DNA of 6,134 nucleotides from an uncultured Flavobacteriales bacterium (GCA_946478675.1 CAMLEF010000284.1:1-6134), one strand, 5' to 3'. Shown: positions 1-5,773, counted from the first letter of the stretch. A program made the numbers and translations. The notes: generated by a model not told the origin, from the sequence alone.

Positions 1-156
1 GTCGAGCTGTACGTCGGTGACGATGGCTTTGACGTAACCTTCTTTCGCGTAATCGACTTTCGGGTCGGCTTTGTCAGAAACCGCATCATGCAGGTGACGG
101 CAGGCGAAAAAGGAAAACGCGAATAGGAAGGCGAGAATGATCCGGGTGGGTTTCAT
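1..156 (-). CDS. Putative lipoprotein, N-terminal 52 residues only (runs off the left edge)
   Basis: An open frame starts at an ATG (154-156) and stays open to base 1. The first 18 residues form a signal peptide: a short basic start (MKPTR), then a hydrophobic stretch rich in Ile, Leu, Phe and Ala, ending in FFAC with Cys19 (100-102). This fits a signal peptidase II lipobox, although Phe at -3 and -2 is looser than the classical L-[AS]-[GA]-C and is the sort of variant accepted in Bacteroidota. The visible mature part is polar and charged and contains a KEGYVKAIV segment that looks like the start of a beta-rich domain. Too little is present to name a family. The product is probably lipid-anchored in the outer or inner membrane facing the periplasm. 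A TAnnTTTG promoter box lies 18 nt upstream, so the gene is probably transcribed independently of rlmI. Confidence 0.78.
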   Translation of the reverse strand, partial: MKPTRIILAFLFAFSFFACRHLHDAVSDKADPKVDYAKEGYVKAIVTDVQLD

Positions 157-174
157 GGGTGGTGTGGTTTGTGG

Positions 175-182
175 CAAAAATA
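175..182 (-). promoter_or_regulatory. Bacteroidota-type -7 promoter box for the lipoprotein gene
   Basis: On the minus strand this reads TATTTTTG followed by C, a full match to the TAnnTTTG -7 consensus of Bacteroidota primary-sigma promoters. It ends 18 nt before the lipoprotein ATG, leaving a 5' leader of roughly 10-15 nt. No convincing -33 TTG is visible at the expected distance. The region where it should lie merges into the repeat-rich DNA that starts near 193. Confidence 0.55.
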
Positions 183-215
183 GAAAAGGGTGGCGAATTC
201 CGAATAGCTACGAAT

Positions 216-597
216 ATACGAACACGCCATGCCTGATCATTGAGCAATTCGATTCGCAACATTCGCAATTCGGATCCTATTTGTACCGATTCGTAATTCG
301 CGGTATTCGTAACGATTCGTAATTCGTAACCCTGCCTGCTGCCAATACGAACACGGCAATGCCTGATTCCCGAGCAATTCGATTCGCAACATTCGCAATT
401 CGAATCCTATTTGTACCGATTCGTAATTCGCGGTATTCGTAACGATTCGTAATTCGTAACCCTGCCTGCTGCAAATACGAACGGCCATGCCTGGTCCCTG
501 AGCAATTCGATTCGCAACATTCACAATTCGAACCCTGTTTGTATCGATTCGTAATTCGCGGTATTCGTAACGATTCGTAATTCGTAACCCTCCCTGT
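216..597. repeat. Three tandem copies of a ~130 bp ATTCGTA-rich unit
   Basis: Copies run at about 216-344, 345-474 and 475-597. The shared landmark GAGCAATTCGATTCGCAAC starts at 242, 372 and 500, giving periods of 130 and 128. From that landmark, copies 1 and 2 differ at only about 2 of 103 positions. Copy 3 has four substitutions in its first ~46 bases and is then identical for over 40. Each unit is itself built of short words (ATTCG, ATTCGTA), including two GATTCGTAATTCG-type runs separated by a CGGT linker. The first ~26 bases of the units, beginning ATACGAAC, are the least conserved part. The period is not a multiple of three and the copies fall in different frames, so this is not a coding repeat. 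It is too long and continuous to be a CRISPR array. Confidence 0.95.
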
Positions 598-629
598 CAC
601 CAATGAAAATTAAAGAGAGATACTACCGG

Positions 630-1817
630 CTATTCCACGTAGAGCACAAGGCCTTTCAGGTATTCGCCTTCCGGGTGGAAAATGTTCACGGGATGATCCG
701 GCGGCTGCGTGAGGTGATGCAGCACACGCACGTTTCTTCCCGCACCGATCGCTGCCGCCAGGTACGTGTCGGAGAACAGGCGACGGTCCACGACCTGCGA
801 GCAGGAGAAGGTGAAGAGAATGCCGCCCGGGCGGATCTTCGAGATCGCTTCGGCGTTGAGGCGTTTGTAACCCATCACCGCATGATGCTTCGCGCTCATC
901 GATTTGGCGAACGCCGGCGGATCGAGAATGATCACGTCGTACACACCGTCTTTATCTTTCAGGAAATCGAACGTGTCCATCGCGAACGAAGCGTGGTTCT
1001 TCAAACCGTTCAGCTCCATGTTCTGGTCGGTGAGCGCGATCGCTTTCTTCGAGGAATCGACGCTGTGTACTTCCGCCGCGCCGGCATTGCCCGCATACAC
1101 GGAGAAACCGCCGGTGTAGCAGAACGTATTGCAGACTTTTTTCCCTTTCGAATATTTCGCAAGCAACGCACGGTTGTCGCGCTGGTCGACGAAGAAGCCG
1201 GTCTTCTGGCCCGTCACCCAATCGATGTTGAACTTGTTGCCGTTCTCGATCACTTCGCCGTTGCCGGAATGCTCACCGAGAATGTAACCGTTCGTCACCG
1301 TCGCATCCGAATTCCGGTGCAGCGATTCTGCGCTCTTGTCGTATACAGCAGTGAGCTTCTCGCCGAGCACTTCTTTCAGCGCAGCGGCAATGTTCATGCG
1401 TTCCTTATGCATGCCGGGAGAATGCGCCTGGAAAACCGCAACGCCATTGTAATAATCGACGATGAGCCCCGGCAGTCCGTCACCTTCCGCATAGATCAGG
1501 CGATACACGTTCGTGTTCGGATCATTCGCGAGACCGGTCTGCATACGATACTCATACGCTTTGCGCACTTTCTCCTTCCAGAATTCCGCATCGATCTCCT
1601 GCTGCTGAAACGTCACCATGCGCACGGCGATAGAACCTTGCGCATAATGACCGGTGCCGAGGTATTCGTCTTTATTGGAGAAAACATCCACGAGATCACC
1701 TTCCTGCACCGGGCCTTTGATCTTTTTGATCGCGCCGGAGAATACCCACGGGTGAAAACGTTTCAGTGACTGATCTTTTCCTGAAGAGAGAATGATTGGT
1801 GTGCGTTCTGTAGACAT
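630..1817 (-). CDS. rlmI: Class I rRNA methyltransferase, RlmI type (23S rRNA m5C1962)
   Basis: The 395-residue protein matches the usual length of the RlmI/YccW family (E. coli RlmI is 396), SAM-dependent enzymes that methylate C5 of a cytosine in 23S rRNA (C1962 in E. coli). An N-terminal PUA-like RNA-binding domain covers about residues 5-75 and includes FHPWVFSGAI (21-30). The Rossmann methyltransferase core follows: GQKTGFFVDQRDNR (203-216), the SAM-binding loop FCYTGGFSVYAGNAGA (232-247), acidic D254, the LDPPAF motif (298-303) and SCS (338-340), where Cys339 is the likely catalytic nucleophile. The C-terminal DHPV...PEGEYLKGL block (374-390) is typical of the family. The start is the ATG at 1815-1817, only 5 nt from a TAnnTTTG box, and the stop is TAG. 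It lies downstream of the alkylation-repair genes but is separated from them by a repeat and its own promoter box, so a functional link is not implied. The target site is inferred from family membership. Confidence 0.92.
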   Translation of the reverse strand: MSTERTPIILSSGKDQSLKRFHPWVFSGAIKKIKGPVQEGDLVDVFSNKDEYLGTGHYAQGSIAVRMVTFQQQEIDAEFWKEKVRKAYEYRMQTGLANDPNTNVYRLIYAEGDGLPGLIVDYYNGVAVFQAHSPGMHKERMNIAAALKEVLGEKLTAVYDKSAESLHRNSDATVTNGYILGEHSGNGEVIENGNKFNIDWVTGQKTGFFVDQRDNRALLAKYSKGKKVCNTFCYTGGFSVYAGNAGAAEVHSVDSSKKAIALTDQNMELNGLKNHASFAMDTFDFLKDKDGVYDVIILDPPAFAKSMSAKHHAVMGYKRLNAEAISKIRPGGILFTFSCSQVVDRRLFSDTYLAAAIGAGRNVRVLHHLTQPPDHPVNIFHPEGEYLKGLVLYVE

Positions 1818-1822
1818 GGGCG

Positions 1823-1830
1823 CAAAGGTA
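1823..1830 (-). promoter_or_regulatory. Bacteroidota-type -7 promoter box for rlmI
   Basis: The minus strand reads TACCTTTG followed by C, a full match to TAnnTTTG. Only 5 nt (CGCCC) separate it from the rlmI ATG, so transcription would begin at or within a few bases of the start codon and give a leaderless or nearly leaderless mRNA. No clear -33 TTG is present; the position where it should lie falls within the GCTAAT-word repeat, which begins 3 nt beyond the box. Confidence 0.62.
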
Positions 1831-1832
1831 CT

Positions 1833-2020
1833 GTGCTAATATGAATTTGCTAATGGGTTAATTTGCTAATTTGCTAATGGTATTGAAAATTGAAAATTGA
1901 ACATTGAATATTCTTTGGAGTGAACTGTTTCTCCTGATAAGGAATATTTCAATGTTCAATCTTCAATGTGCGGCCGCATTTTGTGCGCATTAGCACATTA
2001 ACCCATTAGCAGATTAGCAC
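1833..2020. repeat. Outer inverted repeat made of 8-bp GCTAAT words
   Basis: The left arm has GTGCTAAT (1833-1840), a 6-base spacer, then four octamers in perfect register: TTGCTAAT, GGGTTAAT, TTGCTAAT, TTGCTAAT (1847-1878). The right arm (1989-2020) has four octamers in register. Read on the complementary strand from 2020 downwards they are GTGCTAAT, CTGCTAAT, GGGTTAAT and GTGCTAAT. The odd GGGTTAAT word occupies the matching place in both arms, so the arms pair as one imperfect inverted repeat rather than two independent tandem arrays. The element fills the gap from 4 nt after the alkC stop to 2 nt before the rlmI promoter box. In RNA it could fold into a long hairpin and end or stabilise the alkC transcript, but there is no clean U-tract typical of an intrinsic terminator. 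Confidence 0.93.
1882..1967. repeat. Inner inverted repeat made of 7-bp ATTGAA words, nested in the 8-bp repeat
   Basis: The left side is four heptamers in register: ATTGAAA, ATTGAAA, ATTGAAC, ATTGAAT (1882-1909), followed by ATTC. The right side is TTTCAAT, GTTCAAT, CTTCAAT (1947-1967), preceded by GAATAT. Pairing the arms gives about 25 matched positions with one mismatch and a one-base bulge. The central ~33 bases (1911-1943) contain GGAG and CTCC, which could close an additional small stem. A NotI-type palindrome GCGGCCGC (1970-1977) lies between the inner and outer right arms. I see no coding potential. Confidence 0.92.
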
Positions 2021-2024
2021 ATTC

Positions 2025-3134
2025 CTATTTCACCAGCTGAAATTTCGTTTTCGCTTTCTCCACGCCGTTCACTGAAATCGCGATATGATGTTCGCCGGGG
2101 TAATGTTTTCTCGTCGTGAAATCGGTGAAGCGATGTTTCTTCTGGAACGATGACGCGCCGGGAGCGAATTCCTTCGACGTGAGCTGGAAGACTTTTTTTG
2201 AATGCTTGCCGTTGCTTTTCACGAAATAGACGACGTATTCCACGCGCAGCGATTGCGGTTTCTTCGCTTCGTTGTGAATCTCGAAGGAGAAACCGAGCGT
2301 TTCTCCGATGCGGATCTTGTTCTTCGCCGGTGAAAGTTTTTTTACGGATGCTTTCGTCTCTTTCGCAAAGCCGAAAATGGCCAGCGCTTCCGGGTGTCCC
2401 TGCTTCAGCAAAGTGCGGCAGGCGTGTTTGATCAGGCGATCCGTGTCATCGGATTTGCCGAACCATTTTTTTGCCGTCTTCAGCACGAGCTGCGGGTTGT
2501 CTTTCGCGATATCGTTGAGATTGTTCGCCACACTTCGGCGGACGTATTCGCTCGTGTCATGTTTCAGCAGATCGAGAATCTCCAATACCGGCTGCGGATT
2601 TTTCTTGAAGCCGGGCAGGGGAGAAGCCCACGGCAATCGCGGACGCGTTCCTTCGCTGGCGAGACGACGCACGTGCTCATTCGGATGCTGCGCCCATTGG
2701 TGAACGCGTTTCATCACTTTATCCTGCGCCGCACCGATGAACGGACGGATGGCGAATTCGCCGGTGGAATACTGCGTGAGCTTTTCCAGCGCATCGAGCG
2801 ACGCGTCGATATCCTCGAGGCCGTACACTTCTACAAAATCAGGAAATACGATTGCGCCCAGCCCGCGAAAGCCGCCCGCGACAGCCAATAGCAGCTTCAG
2901 TTGCTTGCGATATGGATACGGCAGAAATTCATTCAGGCAATGCGTCACGTGACGGATGCGCTGCTTCAGCTCCTTCGATTTCCATTCTTTGTTGAAGACC
3001 GCTTTTTCGAAACCGGCCGTGTCAAAATTATTATCCGCTTTTTTCAGTGACGCGCAAAGACGCCCGATGAAGTCGGCGCTGATCGCATTCTTGAGGGGTT
3101 CTGCCATGATGAATTTTCGTTTGTTCTCTTCCAT
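2025..3134 (-). CDS. alkC: AlkC-type DNA alkylation-repair glycosylase with C-terminal Ig-like domain
   Basis: The 369-residue protein belongs to the HEAT-repeat DNA alkylation-repair glycosylases (AlkC/AlkD superfamily), which excise alkylated bases without flipping them into a pocket; characterised AlkC acts on 3-methyladenine and 3-methylcytosine. Residues about 50-260 form the helical-repeat body. Family-like segments are MAEPLKN (10-16), STGEFAIRPFI (123-133), HPNEHVRRLASEGTRPRLPW (150-169) and EYVRRSVANNLNDIAKDNP (196-214). Residues about 266-369 are beta-rich and end in a YPGEHHIAISVNG segment, consistent with the Ig-like domain of the AlkC subfamily and absent from AlkD. The annotated ATG abuts the TAA of mpg with no gap. 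An alternative ATG at 3105-3107 would start the protein at MAEPL, matching my recollection of AlkC N-termini, so the true start is uncertain. Translation is probably coupled to mpg. The subfamily call rests on motifs, not on a search. Confidence 0.87.
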   Translation of the reverse strand: MEENKRKFIMAEPLKNAISADFIGRLCASLKKADNNFDTAGFEKAVFNKEWKSKELKQRIRHVTHCLNEFLPYPYRKQLKLLLAVAGGFRGLGAIVFPDFVEVYGLEDIDASLDALEKLTQYSTGEFAIRPFIGAAQDKVMKRVHQWAQHPNEHVRRLASEGTRPRLPWASPLPGFKKNPQPVLEILDLLKHDTSEYVRRSVANNLNDIAKDNPQLVLKTAKKWFGKSDDTDRLIKHACRTLLKQGHPEALAIFGFAKETKASVKKLSPAKNKIRIGETLGFSFEIHNEAKKPQSLRVEYVVYFVKSNGKHSKKVFQLTSKEFAPGASSFQKKHRFTDFTTRKHYPGEHHIAISVNGVEKAKTKFQLVK

Positions 3135-3740
3135 TTATTTCTTGTGCTTCGGCGACTGTTCCAATTTCAAAATAAAACGATACGGCAGCTTCGCGTCTTC
3201 TCCGGCATAATCCACACCGATGCGCGGTCCTGCGATAACATCTTCCGGCTTCACTTTGATATTCGTTTCTTCCACCCAGATCTCATCGTCGTGCAGGCTG
3301 AGGCCGGAATGCTTCACGTTTATTCCCAATGCCTGCGCCACGGTTCCCGGTCCGCCCGAAAGTGTCTTGTCGACTTTCTTTTTCTTGCGTCGTTGCAGCA
3401 TGAGCTCAATGCCTTCTTCCGGCTGGATAGCACGAATGAGGATCGCGTGCGGAATACCTTTTTTATTCGTGACGATGTTGAACAGGTGATGCAATCCGTA
3501 GCAGAGATAAACGTAAGCCGTTCCCGGTTCGCCGAACATCACCTTCGTGCGCTCCGTTTTTCTTCCGCCGAATGCATGCGAAGCTTTGTCGGTTTCGCCG
3601 GCGTACGCTTCCGTTTCGGTAATGATGCCGCTCGTGTATTGTCCGTTGATGAACGTGCACAATCGTTTGCCGAGCAGCAGTCGCGCCAGCTCTACGACGT
3701 CATGATGCTGAAAGAATTTTTTCGGTAACCGCTTTCCCAC
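3135..3740 (-). CDS. mpg: 3-methyladenine DNA glycosylase, AAG/MPG family
   Basis: This 201-residue protein is a complete bacterial AAG/MPG family member (gene also called aag). These monofunctional glycosylases remove alkylated purines such as 3-methyladenine, 7-methylguanine and hypoxanthine, starting base excision repair. By alignment to human AAG, all key active-site residues are present: catalytic Glu44 within ETEAY (human E125), intercalating Tyr46 (Y127), His55 (H136), Tyr78 in YVYLCYG (Y159), Asn88 (N169) and Arg103 in LIRA (R182). SGGPGTVAQALGI (128-140) and GPRIGVDYAG (171-180) are family blocks. The start is a GTG (3738-3740); an in-frame stop lies just upstream and the next Met is residue 68, so no other start is reasonable. 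It follows recQ by 24 nt with no hairpin between them and directly abuts alkC, so all three are probably co-transcribed. Confidence 0.95.
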   Translation of the reverse strand: MGKRLPKKFFQHHDVVELARLLLGKRLCTFINGQYTSGIITETEAYAGETDKASHAFGGRKTERTKVMFGEPGTAYVYLCYGLHHLFNIVTNKKGIPHAILIRAIQPEEGIELMLQRRKKKKVDKTLSGGPGTVAQALGINVKHSGLSLHDDEIWVEETNIKVKPEDVIAGPRIGVDYAGEDAKLPYRFILKLEQSPKHKK

Positions 3741-3764
3741 AGTGTAAATTTAAAATGAAGCGCG

Positions 3765-5675
3765 TTATTTTTTTGAAAGCACCAGCTGCCGCGTTTCGTT
3801 GAACTGGATCTTCCCGGCATCGAGCAGCTGGCGGATGAGAAACGTAATTTCTTTCTGTTCGGTTTCGGGAAACGCTGCCGCTACATCGGTCGCTTTCTGA
3901 GGGCCGGTGGAAAGCAGTTCAAGTATCTTTTGTACCGCGACTTCACGATCGAGCTTCTTGTCCTTGCCCGCTTTCTTTTTGCAAACGTCGCAGCGGCCGC
4001 AATCTTCGGCGTTCGTTTCTCCGAAGTAGGCGAGAAGCGTGGATTGCCGGCAACGGTCATCGTGCGTCACGAAATTCGTCATCGCTTCGACGCGTTCTTC
4101 GGCAAGGCGTTTCCGTTCGGCAAGATTTTCCGGCGAGATCGAAAGATGTTTCGCATCAACGCGCGAGAGCAGGAACGTCATCAGCGGTTTGTCGTTCTGC
4201 GGCTGGTAGCTGATGAGGTCGCGCTTGTCAAGATCCTTCAGCAGGCTGATCACTTCCGCTTCCGATTTGTTCGTTCGATACGCAATGTCTTTCTCGCGGA
4301 TCTTCACGAAATCTTCGAACAATCCGCCGTACATGCGCAGGAACGTTTTGATCACGCTTTCATACGCCGGGTTCGCCACTTCGAAGCGGTAAAGATTTTC
4401 GTTGTTCGTGATCACCTTCATCCGCGCAGGCGTAAAAGCCGCATCGTTGACGACGAGATAACCTTCGCGCTCGAGAATTTTTACGCTGTTGAAAACGGCG
4501 ACAGGATCGAGATTGTACGTGCTGCACAATTTCGCCTGGTCGAAAACAACCGTCATGCCTGCGCCCGCACCGGTCGGAATTTCATAGAGGTTCGCAATCG
4601 CCTGGTAAACGCGACGGATCTCTTCGAGCGAAGGAAAAGAAGCTTCCAGCTGGCGATGCAGCTCTTCGATGTCGCGTTTGTTCCAATACAGCATCGCACC
4701 CGCAGGTTGCCCGTCACGACCCGCACGACCCGCTTCCTGGAAATACGCTTCGGGACTGTCGGGAAGATCGGTGTGCACCACGAAGCGCACGTCGGATTTG
4801 TCGATGCCCATGCCGAATGCATTCGTCGCCACCATCACGCGCAGCTGCCCGCTCAGCCATTGCTGCTGCCGAAGCTGTCGTTCCTGCGGCGGAAGTCCGG
4901 CATGATAAAAAGTCGACGGCACTTTGAATTTGCTGAGGAATGAAGCGAGCTCCTGCGTTTTTCTCCGGCTGCGCACATACACGATACCGCTGCCGCCCGT
5001 GATCTGCTGCGTGAGCCGGAAGATGGCTGCGTTCTTATCATCGGTTTCGCGCACGACGTACGCAAGGTTGCTGCGCCCGAAGCTGCTACGGAAAACGTTC
5101 TTCGCTTTGAACTGCAATCGCTCCTGGATGTCTTCGACGACGCGCGGTGTAGCGGTAGCCGTTAATGCGAGTACCGGGACGTTCGGATGAATTTCGCGCA
5201 GCTCGGCCACCTGCAGGTAGGGCGGACGAAAATCGTAGCCCCATTGCGAAATGCAATGCGCTTCATCGACGGCGATGAGGTTCACTTTCATCTTGCCGAT
5301 GCGCACGCGTGCAAGCTCCGTCTGCAAACGTTCCGGCGAGAGATACAGGAATTTGATGTTGCCGTACACGCAGCTGTCGAATGCAAGATCGATTTCGCGG
5401 CGTCCCATCGCAGAAGTGATCGCCATCGCTTTGATGCCGCGGCGCTTCAGGTTTTCCACCTGGTCCTGCATCAACGCGATGAGTGGTGACACGACGATGC
5501 AAATGCCTTCCATCGCCAGCGCCGGCACCTGGAAGCAGATCGATTTTCCTCCGCCGGTCGGCAGCAGCGCGAGCGTGTCCTTCCCGTTCAGCACGCTGCG
5601 GATAATATCTTCCTGCAGCGGGCGGAACTGGTCGTAGCCCCAATGCTCTTTGAGTATGGCGTGAATGTCGTGCAC
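3765..5675 (-). CDS. recQ: RecQ-family ATP-dependent DNA helicase (short form, no HRDC)
   Basis: This 636-residue superfamily 2 3'-5' DNA helicase unwinds forks, recombination intermediates and gapped DNA. Motifs appear in order: motif 0 FRPLQ (17-21), Walker A LLPTGGGKS (37-45, Lys44), Ia VVSPLIALMQDQV (61-73), II DEAHCISQWGYDFRP (137-151), III ALTATAT (170-176), IV IVYVRSRRKT (231-240), V VMVATNAFGMGIDK (280-293) and VI QEAGRAGRDG (313-322). Cys542, 559, 562 and 565 form the RecQ zinc site (DDRCRQSTLLAYFGE then CGRCDVC). That site lies about 220 residues after motif VI, against roughly 50 in E. coli RecQ, because winged-helix-like sequence intervenes. The last ~65 residues look like a small helix-turn-helix rather than HRDC. 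The start is GTG, 16 residues before motif 0, with a stop 24 nt further upstream and no in-frame ATG. It is the first gene of the proposed recQ-mpg-alkC operon. Confidence 0.95.
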   Translation of the reverse strand: MHDIHAILKEHWGYDQFRPLQEDIIRSVLNGKDTLALLPTGGGKSICFQVPALAMEGICIVVSPLIALMQDQVENLKRRGIKAMAITSAMGRREIDLAFDSCVYGNIKFLYLSPERLQTELARVRIGKMKVNLIAVDEAHCISQWGYDFRPPYLQVAELREIHPNVPVLALTATATPRVVEDIQERLQFKAKNVFRSSFGRSNLAYVVRETDDKNAAIFRLTQQITGGSGIVYVRSRRKTQELASFLSKFKVPSTFYHAGLPPQERQLRQQQWLSGQLRVMVATNAFGMGIDKSDVRFVVHTDLPDSPEAYFQEAGRAGRDGQPAGAMLYWNKRDIEELHRQLEASFPSLEEIRRVYQAIANLYEIPTGAGAGMTVVFDQAKLCSTYNLDPVAVFNSVKILEREGYLVVNDAAFTPARMKVITNNENLYRFEVANPAYESVIKTFLRMYGGLFEDFVKIREKDIAYRTNKSEAEVISLLKDLDKRDLISYQPQNDKPLMTFLLSRVDAKHLSISPENLAERKRLAEERVEAMTNFVTHDDRCRQSTLLAYFGETNAEDCGRCDVCKKKAGKDKKLDREVAVQKILELLSTGPQKATDVAAAFPETEQKEITFLIRQLLDAGKIQFNETRQLVLSKK

Positions 5676-5680
5676 GAAAT

Positions 5681-5688
5681 CAAATGTA
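5681..5688 (-). promoter_or_regulatory. Bacteroidota-type -7 promoter box for the recQ-mpg-alkC operon
   Basis: The minus strand reads TACATTTG, matching TAnnTTTG. It ends 5 nt (ATTTC) before the recQ GTG, the same spacing as at rlmI, and again implies a leaderless or almost leaderless transcript. No -33 TTG is evident in the ~23 nt between the box and the 5712-5773 hairpin, so the assignment rests on the -7 element and its position. Confidence 0.5.
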
Positions 5689-5711
5689 AGGCGGAATTAT
5701 GCTGCTTATAA

Positions 5712-5773
5712 AACCACGGAGACACGGAGGCACGGAGTTTGGCGAATCTCCGTGACCCCGTGCCTCCGTGGTT
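5712..5773 (-). terminator. 26-bp hairpin of CACGGAG words, probable terminator of the TonB-like gene
   Basis: Two 26-nt arms (5712-5737 and 5748-5773) flank a 10-nt loop. Each arm is AA or TT plus three octamers of the form NCACGGAG or its complement (left: CCACGGAG, ACACGGAG, GCACGGAG). Of 26 positions, 23 pair as Watson-Crick. Of the three others, two become G-U wobbles in minus-strand RNA but A-C mismatches in plus-strand RNA, so the hairpin is more stable in the minus transcript. On that strand the stem ends in GGTTTTATAAG, giving a short U-run. The element lies 17 nt after the TonB-like stop. It may equally be a dispersed intergenic repeat that happens to terminate transcription. Confidence 0.65.

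Larger units (their letters stand above)
157..629. other. Non-coding gap between rlmI and the lipoprotein gene, mostly tandem repeat
   Basis: These 473 bases hold no credible gene. From the rlmI end they contain about 30 bases with no obvious terminator hairpin (600-629), three tandem copies of a ~130 bp unit (216-597), a short flank built of CGAAT words (193-222), and the lipoprotein promoter box (175-182). The CGAAT flank is roughly complementary to the GATTCGTAATTCGTAAC segments inside each repeat unit, so a fold-back between 203-222 and about 314-330 is possible. Confidence 0.85.

Noticed and set aside
216..597. CRISPR array
   Set aside because: The units are ~130 bp and nearly identical throughout; there are no short repeats alternating with unique spacers and no cas genes nearby.
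237..603. Minus-strand open frames giving repetitive peptides (RITNRYEYRELRI type)
   Set aside because: They are translations of the 130-bp DNA repeat. The period is not a multiple of three, so successive copies are read in different frames and no peptide repeat is conserved as such.
603..1769. Long plus-strand open frame of 388 codons opposite rlmI
   Set aside because: It mirrors the rlmI reading frame. Its translation is rich in Arg, His, Val and Phe without family motifs, while the minus strand encodes a full RlmI with all motifs.
1970..1977. GCGGCCGC palindrome as an operator site
   Set aside because: It is a single 8-bp palindrome with no second half-site or associated regulator, lying within a repeat; there is nothing to support a specific role.
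1833..2020. Non-autonomous transposon (MITE) between alkC and rlmI
   Set aside because: The inverted arms are strings of short words rather than defined terminal repeats, and no target-site duplication could be seen at the edges. A repeat-family explanation fits better, though relatives lacking the element could revive the idea.
3741..3764. Separate promoter for mpg in the recQ-mpg gap
   Set aside because: The closest match, TAAATTTA, lacks the conserved final G of TAnnTTTG, and the 24-nt gap is more easily explained as intra-operon spacing.
3930..4943. Plus-strand open frame of 337 codons opposite recQ
   Set aside because: It is an antisense shadow of conserved RecQ codons, with an Arg/His/Phe-rich composition and no recognisable domain.
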